Assembly: GCA_035296905.1 (NCBI GenBank)
Contig: DATHAA010000027.1
Span: forward strand, 1-64,000
DNA from: DATEOR01 sp035296905
Lineage (GTDB): Bacteria > Actinomycetota > Thermoleophilia > Gaiellales > Gaiellaceae
Direction of reading: 5' to 3'
Length of the DNA stretch: 64,000 bases
The notes under the pieces are model-generated. The model searched no databases and was not told the origin of the DNA. It saw nothing but the letters and a program-made list of their open reading frames with translations. Positions 45,013 to 52,524 of this stretch are shown in pieces. Made by a program: the position numbers and the translations under genes. Every line of letters begins with the position of its first letter. Within the stretch, counting starts at the first letter, position 1.

Positions 45013-46103
45013 AGGTTGCCGCGCAGGGCCTGCTCGCGCTCGATCGCCTCGAAGAGCGCCTTGAAATTCCCGTCGCCGAACCCGCGCGCCCCGTGGCGCT
45101 CGATCACCTCGAAGAAGAGCGTGGGCCGGTCCTGTGCCGTCTTCGTGAAAATCTGCAGCAGATAGCCGTCGTCGTCGCGGTCGACGAGGATCTTGTGCTC
45201 GCGAAGCACGGCGTAGTCCTCGTCGATCTCGCCGACACGCTCTGGTGCGTCCTCGTAGTAGGTGTCCGGCGTGTCGAGGAAGAGGAGACCGCGGCCCTTG
45301 AGGTTCTCGACGGTGGCGACGATGTCGCTCGACGCGAGCGCGATGTGCTGTGCGCCGGCACCGTTGTAGAACTCGATGTACTCGTCGATCTGGCTCTTGC
45401 GCTTGCCCTCGGCCGGCTCGTTGATCGGGAACTTGATCTTCCCCTCGCCGTCCGACATGACCTTGGACATGAGCGCCGAGTACTCCGTCTGGATCTGGTC
45501 GTCGCCGAAGTGGAGGATGTTCGTCATCCCGAAGACGCTCTCGTAGAACTCGACCCAGTCGTCCATCCGGCCCAGCTCGACGTTGCCGACGACATGGTCG
45601 ATGTTCGTCAGGCCGGCGTCGCTTCCGGTCTGGCCGTTGGCCGAGACCGAAACGAAACCCGGGACAAAGGCGCCCTCGTAACCCGATCGCTCGACGAAGG
45701 TGTGGATCGTGTCACCGTACGTCGCGATTGATGCGAGCTGGACGGCGCCCTGGTCGTCCTCGAGCCTCGTCGGCTCCCTCACGCCGCGTGCCCCGCGCTG
45801 CACGGCCTGGCGGTAGGCCTCGGTCGCGTCGGGAACGGTCAGCGCGATGTCGCGGACGCCGTCGCCGTGGCGCCCGTGGTGCCGGGTGATCTCGTGCTCC
45901 TCCCGGAGCGCGGTCGTCAGGACGAGGCGGATCTCGCCCTGCTCGAGCACATAGGAGGCGCGGTCGCGAAGCCCGGTCTCGGGCCCCGCGTAGGCCGTAC
46001 GGGTGAAGCCGAGGACGCGCTCATAGAAGTAGGCCGACTGCTTCGCGTTGCCGACCCAGAGCTCGACGTGGTCCCAACCGAGCAGCGGCATGAAGTCCTG
46101 CAT
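45009..46103 (-). CDS. hppD: 4-hydroxyphenylpyruvate dioxygenase
   Basis: Converts 4-hydroxyphenylpyruvate to homogentisate. 364 aa built from two vicinal-oxygen-chelate halves; metal ligands likely His in GWDHVELWVG/NIDHVVGNV and GAQHIALAS, and Glu near the C-terminus. First gene of the hppD-fah pair. Confidence 0.94.
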   Translation of the reverse strand: MQDFMPLLGWDHVELWVGNAKQSAYFYERVLGFTRTAYAGPETGLRDRASYVLEQGEIRLVLTTALREEHEITRHHGRHGDGVRDIALTVPDATEAYRQAVQRGARGVREPTRLEDDQGAVQLASIATYGDTIHTFVERSGYEGAFVPGFVSVSANGQTGSDAGLTNIDHVVGNVELGRMDDWVEFYESVFGMTNILHFGDDQIQTEYSALMSKVMSDGEGKIKFPINEPAEGKRKSQIDEYIEFYNGAGAQHIALASSDIVATVENLKGRGLLFLDTPDTYYEDAPERVGEIDEDYAVLREHKILVDRDDDGYLLQIFTKTAQDRPTLFFEVIERHGARGFGDGNFKALFEAIEREQALRGNL

Positions 46104-46125
46104 CGGGACCTCAGTTTAGTCCTGG

Positions 46126-47022
46126 TTAGTCCTGGCTGGGCGCCGGCGGCCGCGTGCTGCGGGCGATCAGGATCCCCGCGCCGATCACGAGCCCGCCGAC
46201 GATCTGCAGAGTGCCCATCTCCTCCGAGAGGACGACCAGCGCGAAGAACGCGCCGAGAAAGGGCTGGAGGTTGGCGTAGAGCGATGCGCGGGCCGCACCG
46301 ACCTTGTCGATGGCCGTGAACCACATGATGTTCGTGAAGACGAGGCTGAAGAAAAGGCTGTAGAAGAAGCACGCCCAGGCAAGGCCTGAGAGCGCATCCC
46401 AGTCCTGCTCGCCGATCTGGACGATGGCAGTGAGGATGAGCGGCACCGAGCCGACGAGGCCCATGAACGCGCTGATCCGGTAGGGCGAGTAGCGCCGCAT
46501 GAGCGGGCCCATGGCGGCCGAGTAGAGCGCCCACGTGGCCGAGGCGGCCAGGCCGAGGAGGATCCCGCCCAGGTCGCCGGAGAGGCCGCTCGTGGCGCCG
46601 GCCGCGACGAGGGCGACGCCGGAGAACGAGATCACCGTCGCGGTCCAGTGGCGGAGGCGCAGGCGCTCGAGCCCGAAGGCCCAGGAGATGAGCGCCACGA
46701 AGATCGGAAGCGTCCCGAACATGAGCGCAACGGTCGCGGCCGTCGTCAGCTTCACCGCGAAGACGAACGAGAGCTGGTTCAGCCAGATACCGGAGAGCGC
46801 CGCGCCGGTCATGAAGGCGACATCGCGCCGCCGGACGGCCAGGCTCCCCTCGCGCGCGTAGGTGTAACCGGAGAAGAGAAGTGCGCCGATCGCGAAGCGC
46901 ACGGACGAATAGGCGAGCGGTTCCCACCCGTGCGTGAGCGCGTACTTGACCACACTAAAATTAAAACTCCAGAAAACGACCGTCAGGAGCAGGAGCACAT
47001 CTGGCGGAACCCGGCGTCTCAT
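46126..47022 (-). CDS. EamA family (DMT) transporter with a recoded 5' end
   Basis: 298 aa, ten helices in two EamA repeats; substrate unknown. The first 23-24 codons (47022 down to about 46952) are AT-rich, unlike the rest. A GC-rich version of the same protein segment lies at 49489-49559 and is evidently the original. The reading frame is intact across the junction, so the present gene is a hybrid of an island-supplied N-terminus and the host body. Transcription must now come from inside the island. Confidence 0.88.
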   Translation of the reverse strand: MRRRVPPDVLLLLTVVFWSFNFSVVKYALTHGWEPLAYSSVRFAIGALLFSGYTYAREGSLAVRRRDVAFMTGAALSGIWLNQLSFVFAVKLTTAATVALMFGTLPIFVALISWAFGLERLRLRHWTATVISFSGVALVAAGATSGLSGDLGGILLGLAASATWALYSAAMGPLMRRYSPYRISAFMGLVGSVPLILTAIVQIGEQDWDALSGLAWACFFYSLFFSLVFTNIMWFTAIDKVGAARASLYANLQPFLGAFFALVVLSEEMGTLQIVGGLVIGAGILIARSTRPPAPSQD

Positions 47023-47167
47023 GCGGGTTTGGAGACTATGGGAGCGCTCGGCGGATGTCGGTTTTGTTGTCAGGTCTGAACACGGCGTTAAGTTCAAGCA
47101 CCACCGTTGGAGGGTCGCTTTTCCGGCCTCTCTCCTCCGCGGGCAGAGGCGTGCCAGAATGGGCTGC

Positions 47168-47392
47168 ATGAGCACTCCCGAAGCAGAAGAGCGGCCCGAA
47201 GACGAGCGACTGCACTACGACATATTCGTGTTACGCCCCAACGGCCCGATCAGCCACAACAGCGACTGGGTGATCGAGGACGGCGAGAGCATCCTCATCG
47301 ACGGTCAGCGTCTAGAGATCATCAGCACGACCGCCGGTATAAGCGACGGCGCGGACAAGTCGCTTCTCTGCATCGCCCGCCCGGCCGAATAG
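47168..47392 (+). CDS. Island hypothetical protein 1
   Basis: 74 aa, acidic, starting MSTPEAEERPEDERLHYDIF, with a beta-rich pattern (WVIEDGESILIDGQRLEII). No family recognised. Followed by a hairpin (47417-47436) that could end its transcript. It diverges from the recoded EamA start with about 145 bp between. Confidence 0.55.
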   Translation: MSTPEAEERPEDERLHYDIFVLRPNGPISHNSDWVIEDGESILIDGQRLEIISTTAGISDGADKSLLCIARPAE

Positions 47393-47416
47393 ATCGACTA
47401 GGCCGGAGGCCGTAAA

Positions 47417-47436
47417 CGCGGCCCCATGAGGCCGCG
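47417..47436 (+). terminator. Hairpin after island gene 1
   Basis: 7 bp perfect stem (CGCGGCC/GGCCGCG) with a 6 nt loop, 25 bp after the stop. A modest CTTTAG follows about 10 nt later; no real T-run. Confidence 0.35.
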
Positions 47437-47533
47437 CGTTAGGCCGCTTTAGGGGTTGTCAGATTCGGCAACACGGGCAAATTTAGGCTAGGCGCTCGCG
47501 TGTGCGGGCGGAAGCGTGGACCGAGAAGGACGC

Positions 47534-48230
47534 ATGGGCATACGTATACGACGAAAGCTGGGTTATGGCCTCACCGATGTGCAGTACGACAAGGAGGCGT
47601 GGAAGTTCAGCGACCCGCGAATCAACGCGAGTAGCTTCCTGCTGGACTACGAAACCGACAAGCCGGACATGGCGGATTACCGTGAATGGCTGGAGACAAA
47701 CGCTGAGGACACCTTCGTAGAGGGTTGGTACTTCTCCGATCTGGACGAAGAGAAATGCCGGCGCTGCCGCCCCGAGGATCGTCTGGATGAGCTAGTGACG
47801 CACGACCCAGAGTTCGGAGAGCCGGGAGTGCTGCTTATCCGCCCTCTGGGCTATCGGGACTGGCAGCGGTACGACGACAGCATCGACTACTACGACGCGA
47901 ACATGGGCGTAGGCGCGGAACCTTGCGTCAAGCTGATCGACGGCGGGCTCTACCCGTTCATGGGCGGCTACGTAGACGTGAGGAGCGGCGAGAAGCTGGG
48001 CGACAAAATCATGTGGTGGGTACGCGCCAAGAACGGCGGCAACGTCGACCCGACAAAGCTTAGACATCCTCGCGCAGACGTGCGGCTTTCGCGACCATGC
48101 GGAGGCGCTGGAGTTCGTCCATCCAGAGGTTCCCGCACCGATTGCGAACCTGTGTCGGTTTGGGCAGCTCTTCACCTCGGACGAAGTCATCCGGCAACTT
48201 CGGCCCATGCTCTACACGTACTGGAGCTAA
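47534..48230 (+). CDS. Island hypothetical protein 2, apparent +1 frameshift
   Basis: ATG 47534 follows an AGAAGGA Shine-Dalgarno. The first 175 codons form a coherent acidic, aromatic-rich protein (MGIRIRRKLGYGLTDVQYD..., ending WWVRAKNGGNVDPTK). At 48059 the frame reads CTT AGA C; moving one base forward gives TTA GAC and a further 55 sensible residues (ILAQTCGFRDHAEALEFVHP...) to a TAA at 48228, 10 bp before the convergent gene. Without the shift the frame runs on as basic nonsense opposite that gene. Either a programmed +1 shift, a mutation, or a sequence error. No family recognised. Confidence 0.6.
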
Positions 48231-48240
48231 CCCGAGCGCG

Positions 48241-48804
48241 TCACTTTTGGACGACCTCGAAATCCACGCGGAAGGGCTTTCGAAGTTTCTCCGAGTCAAT
48301 CTCAAGCCACACGTTAAAGCGGCGCGGTTCTGGAACGATCAGGACGAAGCTGCTAAGGCCGGATCCCCTGCGGAAGTCGATCCGGTCGAACCACTGCTCG
48401 TAAAACGTGTTCGTGACCGGGTCGAGCAAGGGAAGCATTAGCCGCCCTTTCTCACTGTCCAGCCCCTCGCTCGTGGCGTTCCTGAAGTCGATGCCTTGGG
48501 GGACATGGAAGCGAAGGACGCCATCATCCAAACGAGTTGACACGTTTACCTCGATATGCAGAAACACCTCCCCGTCATTTAGGGCAGCAGAGCTTTGCAG
48601 CGGCTCCTGCTCAAACCCAGCCCAAACAGACGGAGCGCCCACGCCCGGCAACCGCTCTAGAAGCGGAAGTTTGTTCGCGAAGGTCGCGATAAGCACCAGC
48701 CCCATAAAGACGAGCATCGAAATGCGAAGTGCTCCGCCACTCAGCGCCGCTATCGCTAGGGACAGGGCGGCAACAGTGGCACCTGTCTGGATTCGTGTCT
48801 GCAA
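48241..48804 (-). CDS. Island membrane protein
   Basis: 187 aa: two N-terminal hydrophobic helices (about 8-26 and 29-45) followed by an extracytoplasmic or cytoplasmic beta-rich domain (VFLHIEVNVSTRLDDGVLRFHVP ... FVLIVPEPRRFNVWLEI). TTG start at 48804 is the longest option. No family recognised. Convergent with island gene 2. Confidence 0.6.
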   Translation of the reverse strand: MQTRIQTGATVAALSLAIAALSGGALRISMLVFMGLVLIATFANKLPLLERLPGVGAPSVWAGFEQEPLQSSAALNDGEVFLHIEVNVSTRLDDGVLRFHVPQGIDFRNATSEGLDSEKGRLMLPLLDPVTNTFYEQWFDRIDFRRGSGLSSFVLIVPEPRRFNVWLEIDSEKLRKPFRVDFEVVQK

Positions 48805-48865
48805 TCGCGTGGGGAGGCTACCGCGTGTCCTGAGCCGCGAGACTCGGGTAAAGGAGTCTCAGCTA

Positions 48866-49042
48866 ATGAAGAAGCTGCGGGACTACTACAGGTCAGTGAC
48901 TGACGAGGAGCTTCGGGCGATAGCCCGCCACGCTCACCGACGAGAGGAAACCGCGCCTTACGCTAAGGGCCGTCGCGCATGGAAGTCGGCTTGGCAGGCC
49001 GCAGAGGAAGAGCTACGGCGACGGGGCGTTGAGGTGCCATAG
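48866..49042 (+). CDS. Island small helical protein
   Basis: 58 aa, charged, mainly alpha-helical (MKKLRDYYRSVTDEELRAIA...). AAGGAG lies 9 bp before the ATG. Ends with an amber TAG, after which the same frame stays open for the zinc-ribbon protein. Confidence 0.65.
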   Translation: MKKLRDYYRSVTDEELRAIARHAHRREETAPYAKGRRAWKSAWQAAEEELRRRGVEVP

Positions 49043-49444
49043 CGTTTAAATCCCCTCCGGCTCGGGCAGCTCAAGGGCACGGCTGACACCATCCTCATCG
49101 AGTGCCCTCGCTGCCGCGTCCACAAGGCCCGTTGGCTGGCGGACAAACCCATGCCGATCTGCGGGGATTGCGCAATCCGGTCAGGCGTGAGTGTCTACAT
49201 GCAGCGCATGCTCGAGGAGAGCACGATCAACGTTCCAAGCGAGCCGGACCCGGACGGCCTACCCGAAGGACTACGGCCGTTCGAGCGGCAGGTGATACGA
49301 GGAATGAGACGCGCTGCGGCAAGGACAGCCGCGAAGGAGCGCGCTTTGATCGTGGCCTGGATCCGTAAGCAGAAGGCGGCATCGTGGCCCGATTTACGGG
49401 ATCTGGCAGAGGCCGTTATAAGCGGCGAGCACCGTCAAAAATAG
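49043..49444 (+). CDS. Island zinc-ribbon protein (start codon unclear)
   Basis: The frame 49043-49444 contains CPRC (near 49100) and CGDC (near 49160), a treble-clef/zinc-ribbon cysteine arrangement, then a basic helical region (RQVIRGMRRAAARTAAKERALIVAWIRKQK). The first ATG, at 49151, would remove the CPRC half. No ATG, GTG or TTG lies upstream within the frame before the TAG of the previous gene, which is in the same frame. Likely a nucleic-acid-binding protein; the true translation start is unresolved. Confidence 0.5.
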   Translation, partial: RLNPLRLGQLKGTADTILIECPRCRVHKARWLADKPMPICGDCAIRSGVSVYMQRMLEESTINVPSEPDPDGLPEGLRPFERQVIRGMRRAAARTAAKERALIVAWIRKQKAASWPDLRDLAEAVISGEHRQK

Positions 49445-49488
49445 TGTATTTGCAGGAATTTCCTAGAGGGCTGTACCTCAAATGCTCA

Positions 49489-49559
49489 ACCGTGAAGTTG
49501 AAGCTCCAGAAGAGCACCGTGACGAGCAGAAGCACGTCGGGCGGGACGCGGTGGCGCAC
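49489..49559 (-). pseudogene. Stranded original 5' end of the EamA gene
   Basis: Reading minus strand from GTG 49559, the peptide RHRVPPDVLLLVTVLFW is followed by SFNFTV, matching the current EamA N-terminus (RRRVPPDVLLLLTVVFW, SFNFSV) but written with host-like GC-rich codons. Homology stops at 49489 where island sequence begins. Nothing downstream of it encodes transporter, so it is a dead fragment. Confidence 0.85.
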
Positions 49560-49682
49560 GGCGGCACCCTAGAACGCCGCTTCCGGACACGGCCAAAAGA
49601 GCGAATTGAAAATCCCGGCCGCGACAGTCATCGTGTCTGGAGGTCGCGCCCGCCGACCGCACAGCGACACAAGGAGCCTTCG

Positions 49683-50828
49683 GTGACGGCGCGCATAACC
49701 ATTCCGCTTTGCCTTTTCCTCGCCCTGGCCGCGAGCGCTTGCGGCTTCGCAAAGACCGAGCGCGGAGCGCAGCCGGCCCCCCGTCCGCCCGCCGTCTACA
49801 CGGTCGGGCGCACGTTGCTGGGCCTACCCGGACACGACAGCGTGACGCTCGCGGCAGCACCCGTCACTCCACTCGCGGGCTGGCTCACGCCGGTCGCGGT
49901 GCCGTCGCCCGACGGCCGCTACGTCGCCTACAACGCGTGGCGCGAGCTCCGCGAGGACGACCCCGCGCTCTCCTGGGAAGACCAGGGCATCTCGGCCGGT
50001 GACCCGCTCGCCCGGCCCTCGATCCGCCTGCACGACCTGGAGGCCGGGACCGATTCGGCCTACGTCGTCGGCGCCTTCTCGCTCGCCTGGCGCGGAGACC
50101 GCGCGATCGCGTACTTCCAGGGCGCGGGCCGCGACTACCGTGCGGGCGTCCGCTACGTGGGCGACGTCTTCGTGCGCGACTCGGTGACCGCAGCGCCCCG
50201 GCGCTGGACGGAGAAGACCGACCGCTATGTAGTTGCCGGCTGGGCCGGACCGTCGCTGCTCGTCTACCGGGTGCGCGCGGGCGAGGCGCTCGACGTCCTC
50301 GCCCTCGACGGCCCCGAGAAGCGGCGGGTGCTCGCCTCCGACGCCGGCCTCGTGGCCATCAGCCCTGACGGCACGAGCGCGCTCGTCGAGCACGGGCCGG
50401 AGACGGGGCCGCCTCGAGTTGACCTCGTCGCCGTCGCGAACGGCACGATGCTGGCCTCGCTCGACCTGACCACCGTCGACCCAGCCGTTGGCGTCGTCGG
50501 CTATGCGGGCGACTGGCAGGGCGACCTCGTCGCTGCGCCATCCGCCTCTGGCGTCGCGGTCTTCCGGGTCGCGGGAGGCCGCATCGAGCTCGCTCGCACG
50601 ATGCGCGCCGCCGCCGGCCAGGGCGTGGCCGAACCGCACTTCGTCGGACCGAACCGCGTGACGGCCTGGACGAGCTCGTCCTCGGGAGGCGCGTTCGTCG
50701 ACTGCGACCGCGTCTCCGGCCGCTGCGCGCGCACCATCCCGCTCCCGACCGCCCGCGGCGCCGAAGGCTTTCCAGCCTGGCGTCGCCCCGTCTACAACCC
50801 GAGCCGCCCGCAGGAAGGAGAAGCATGA
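49683..50828 (+). CDS. Lipoprotein with beta-propeller-like domain
   Basis: 381 aa. N-terminal lipoprotein signal with the lipobox at ASAC (near residue 18), then repeated segments such as VPSPDGRYVAYNAW and AISPDGTSALVEHG, typical of TolB/WD40-like propellers. AAGGAG precedes the GTG start. Exported and probably membrane-anchored by lipid. The next secreted protein starts 1 bp after its stop, so the two likely work together. Confidence 0.75.
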   Translation: MTARITIPLCLFLALAASACGFAKTERGAQPAPRPPAVYTVGRTLLGLPGHDSVTLAAAPVTPLAGWLTPVAVPSPDGRYVAYNAWRELREDDPALSWEDQGISAGDPLARPSIRLHDLEAGTDSAYVVGAFSLAWRGDRAIAYFQGAGRDYRAGVRYVGDVFVRDSVTAAPRRWTEKTDRYVVAGWAGPSLLVYRVRAGEALDVLALDGPEKRRVLASDAGLVAISPDGTSALVEHGPETGPPRVDLVAVANGTMLASLDLTTVDPAVGVVGYAGDWQGDLVAAPSASGVAVFRVAGGRIELARTMRAAAGQGVAEPHFVGPNRVTAWTSSSSGGAFVDCDRVSGRCARTIPLPTARGAEGFPAWRRPVYNPSRPQEGEA

Positions 50829-50829
50829 G

Positions 50830-51417
50830 ATGCGCATCGCCCTGCTCGCGGCGTTCGTCCTCGGCTGGGCCGTGGCTCCGGCCTCGGCAGCCAATGGCTG
50901 GTGGACCTTCAACCGCAACGCCAATCTCAACTCGACGCTGACCTGGAAATGGACGTACCCGCCCCGCCCCGCCGAGTACAGCCGTAGCTGGCGCGGCGGC
51001 TCCGGGACGACCATGGACGAGTGCGAGATCGGCCGCGGCTGGCTCCCGGCCGGTTGGTACGCGCAGAAAGGCCACTGGGACCACTACGAAGGCTCCAAGG
51101 TCAAGGGGCGCGTCTGGTGGGTCCAGGACAAGACCTGCAGGGACGGGTCGACGCGGCGCACTGAGCTCTTCATCCACAGTGAGGAGACGGCGTCCAACGG
51201 CCAGTCGTGCACGTCGACCTACGACGACCCGTTCTGCTGGGAGCGCGAGTCCGACTACTACTCGAACGGCTGCATCAAGCTGGCGCGGCCGAGCCCGGTC
51301 GCGGGCTTCCCCAACGACCTCGGCGCCGCGCACGCGACGTACCACGACTACGGGGGGAAGAGCGCCCACGGCGCCTACGACACCCCCGATGCCAACGAGC
51401 TCTACGTCTACTCGTAG
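50830..51417 (+). CDS. Secreted L,D-transpeptidase-like protein (YkuD/DUF2778-like)
   Basis: 195 aa with a signal peptide cleaved near ASAA (about residue 20). The catalytic pattern is a histidine in TELFIHSEE followed by YYSNGCIKLARPS, resembling the H...S-x-G-C-[IV]-[RK] core of L,D-transpeptidases, with Lys in place of the usual Arg. Extra cysteine pairs and many tryptophans are present. If active it would form or cut peptidoglycan cross-links; the family match is by motif only. Confidence 0.55.
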   Translation: MRIALLAAFVLGWAVAPASAANGWWTFNRNANLNSTLTWKWTYPPRPAEYSRSWRGGSGTTMDECEIGRGWLPAGWYAQKGHWDHYEGSKVKGRVWWVQDKTCRDGSTRRTELFIHSEETASNGQSCTSTYDDPFCWERESDYYSNGCIKLARPSPVAGFPNDLGAAHATYHDYGGKSAHGAYDTPDANELYVYS

Positions 51418-51446
51418 GCGGGGCGCGAACGGATAGAGTCGCGCGC

Positions 51447-51725
51447 GTGGCCGAGCCCACGAAAGACGACATCGACAGCCTGGTCGGGGCCGCGACGCCG
51501 CACTTCGCGATGCAGATCCGGGCACGCGTCCGCGCCCTGATCCGCGACCTTCCCGAGGACAATCCGGTCCGTCGCCACGGCGACGATCAGATCGCGCTCC
51601 TGGAGAGGCTGGCGTTCGCGAGCTCGAAGGCGGAGGAGGGCCCGCTCGAGCCGCCGACGAGGCTCGGCTGGGAAGAGCTACCGAGCCACGCGCCGGCCGC
51701 GGATCCGCTCCCGCCGACGTCATGA
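51447..51725 (+). CDS. Hypothetical protein
   Basis: 92 aa from GTG 51447, with a helical N-terminal part (DIDSLVGAATPHFAMQIRARVRALIRDLPEDNPVR) and a proline-rich tail. Conserved-looking but not recognised. Overlaps the downstream SDR start by 4 bp. Confidence 0.6.
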   Translation: MAEPTKDDIDSLVGAATPHFAMQIRARVRALIRDLPEDNPVRRHGDDQIALLERLAFASSKAEEGPLEPPTRLGWEELPSHAPAADPLPPTS

Positions 51726-52462
51726 CCTTCGAGGGCAAGTCCGTTCTCGTGACGGGCGGCTCGCGCGGGATCGGGAAGGCGATCTCGCTGCGATTCGCCG
51801 AGCGAGGAGCCCGGCGGATCGCGGTCAGCTACCTCCGCAACGACAAGGCCGCCGAGGAAACCGCGGACGAGATCCGCAAGCTCGGTGCCGAGCCCGTTCT
51901 CCTGCGCGGAAATCTCGGAGACCCCGACAAGACGAAAGCCCTCCTCGAGGAGACCGGCCCGCTGGACGTGATCGTGTCGAATGCGGCCACCGGCGTCATC
52001 CGTCCGTTCCAGGAGCTCGACGAGAAGCACTGGGACTGGACGCTCAACGCAAACGCCCGCGCCCTGTTCACAATCGCGCGCGAGGCCGCTGCGAGCATGC
52101 CCGCCGGCAGCTCCATCGTCGCAATCTCGAGCCTAGGGGCCCATCGCGTCCTCGACAACTACATGCTGGTCGGCGTCTCGAAGGCCACCCTTGAGGCGCT
52201 CGTCCGCTACCTCGCCGTCGAGCTCGCGCCGCAGGACATCCGTGTGAACGCCGTCTCGGCGGGCCTTGTCGAGACCGGAGCACTCGACTACTTCCCGAAC
52301 CGGGAGGAGATGCTTCGCTTCTACCGGAAGCGGACTCCCGCCGGCCGCCTCGTCGAGCCGGATGACGTGGCCGAAGCCGTTTGCTTTCTCGCCTCGCCGG
52401 CGGCCGCGATGGTGCGCGGGCAGACGCTCATCGTCGACGGCGGTTACTCGAACCTCGCGTAG
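51722..52462 (+). CDS. SDR, enoyl-ACP reductase III (FabL)-like
   Basis: 246 aa with TGGSRGIGKAI, SNAATG (in place of NNAG) and the Y-x6-K spacing of NYMLVGVSKA, which is the FabL feature distinguishing it from ordinary SDRs (Y-x3-K). It may be a second enoyl reductase beside FabI (4034-4810). Confidence 0.82.
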   Translation: MTFEGKSVLVTGGSRGIGKAISLRFAERGARRIAVSYLRNDKAAEETADEIRKLGAEPVLLRGNLGDPDKTKALLEETGPLDVIVSNAATGVIRPFQELDEKHWDWTLNANARALFTIAREAAASMPAGSSIVAISSLGAHRVLDNYMLVGVSKATLEALVRYLAVELAPQDIRVNAVSAGLVETGALDYFPNREEMLRFYRKRTPAGRLVEPDDVAEAVCFLASPAAAMVRGQTLIVDGGYSNLA

Positions 52463-52510
52463 CGAACCACCCTTCGGGGGACGTTGCCGCTCGCCCGTCC
52501 AATATAGTTA

Positions 52511-52522
52511 CGTTACGTAACG
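52511..52522 (+). promoter_or_regulatory. Candidate MarR operator before the efflux pump
   Basis: Perfect 12 bp palindrome CGTTACGTAACG ending 2 bp before the ATG at 52525, in an unusually AT-rich patch with TATAGT just upstream. Likely bound by the MarR protein encoded after the pump. Confidence 0.5.
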
Positions 52523-52524
52523 AA

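Larger units (their letters stand above)
46953..49490. mobile_element. About 2.54 kb island inserted in the EamA gene, carrying a recoded copy of the target's 5' end
   Basis: Boundaries are defined by where host coding stops and resumes. At the left the EamA gene changes from host codons to AT-rich codons at 46951-46953. At the right the stranded original N-terminus ends at 49489. A shared dinucleotide AC is at both junctions (46952-46953 and 49489-49490), compatible with a two-base crossover like that of serine integrases. The interior is less GC-rich, with AT-rich gaps, and encodes five small unrecognised proteins on both strands. I see no integrase, transposase or inverted terminal repeats, so mobilisation would be in trans or the recombinase has been lost. 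Confidence 0.75.

Noticed and set aside
47023..47167. Promoter for the recoded EamA gene
   Set aside because: Transcription must start here, but I found no pair of boxes convincing enough to mark.
46953..49490. Insertion sequence or prophage label for the island
   Set aside because: No transposase, integrase, terminal inverted repeats or phage structural gene can be seen.
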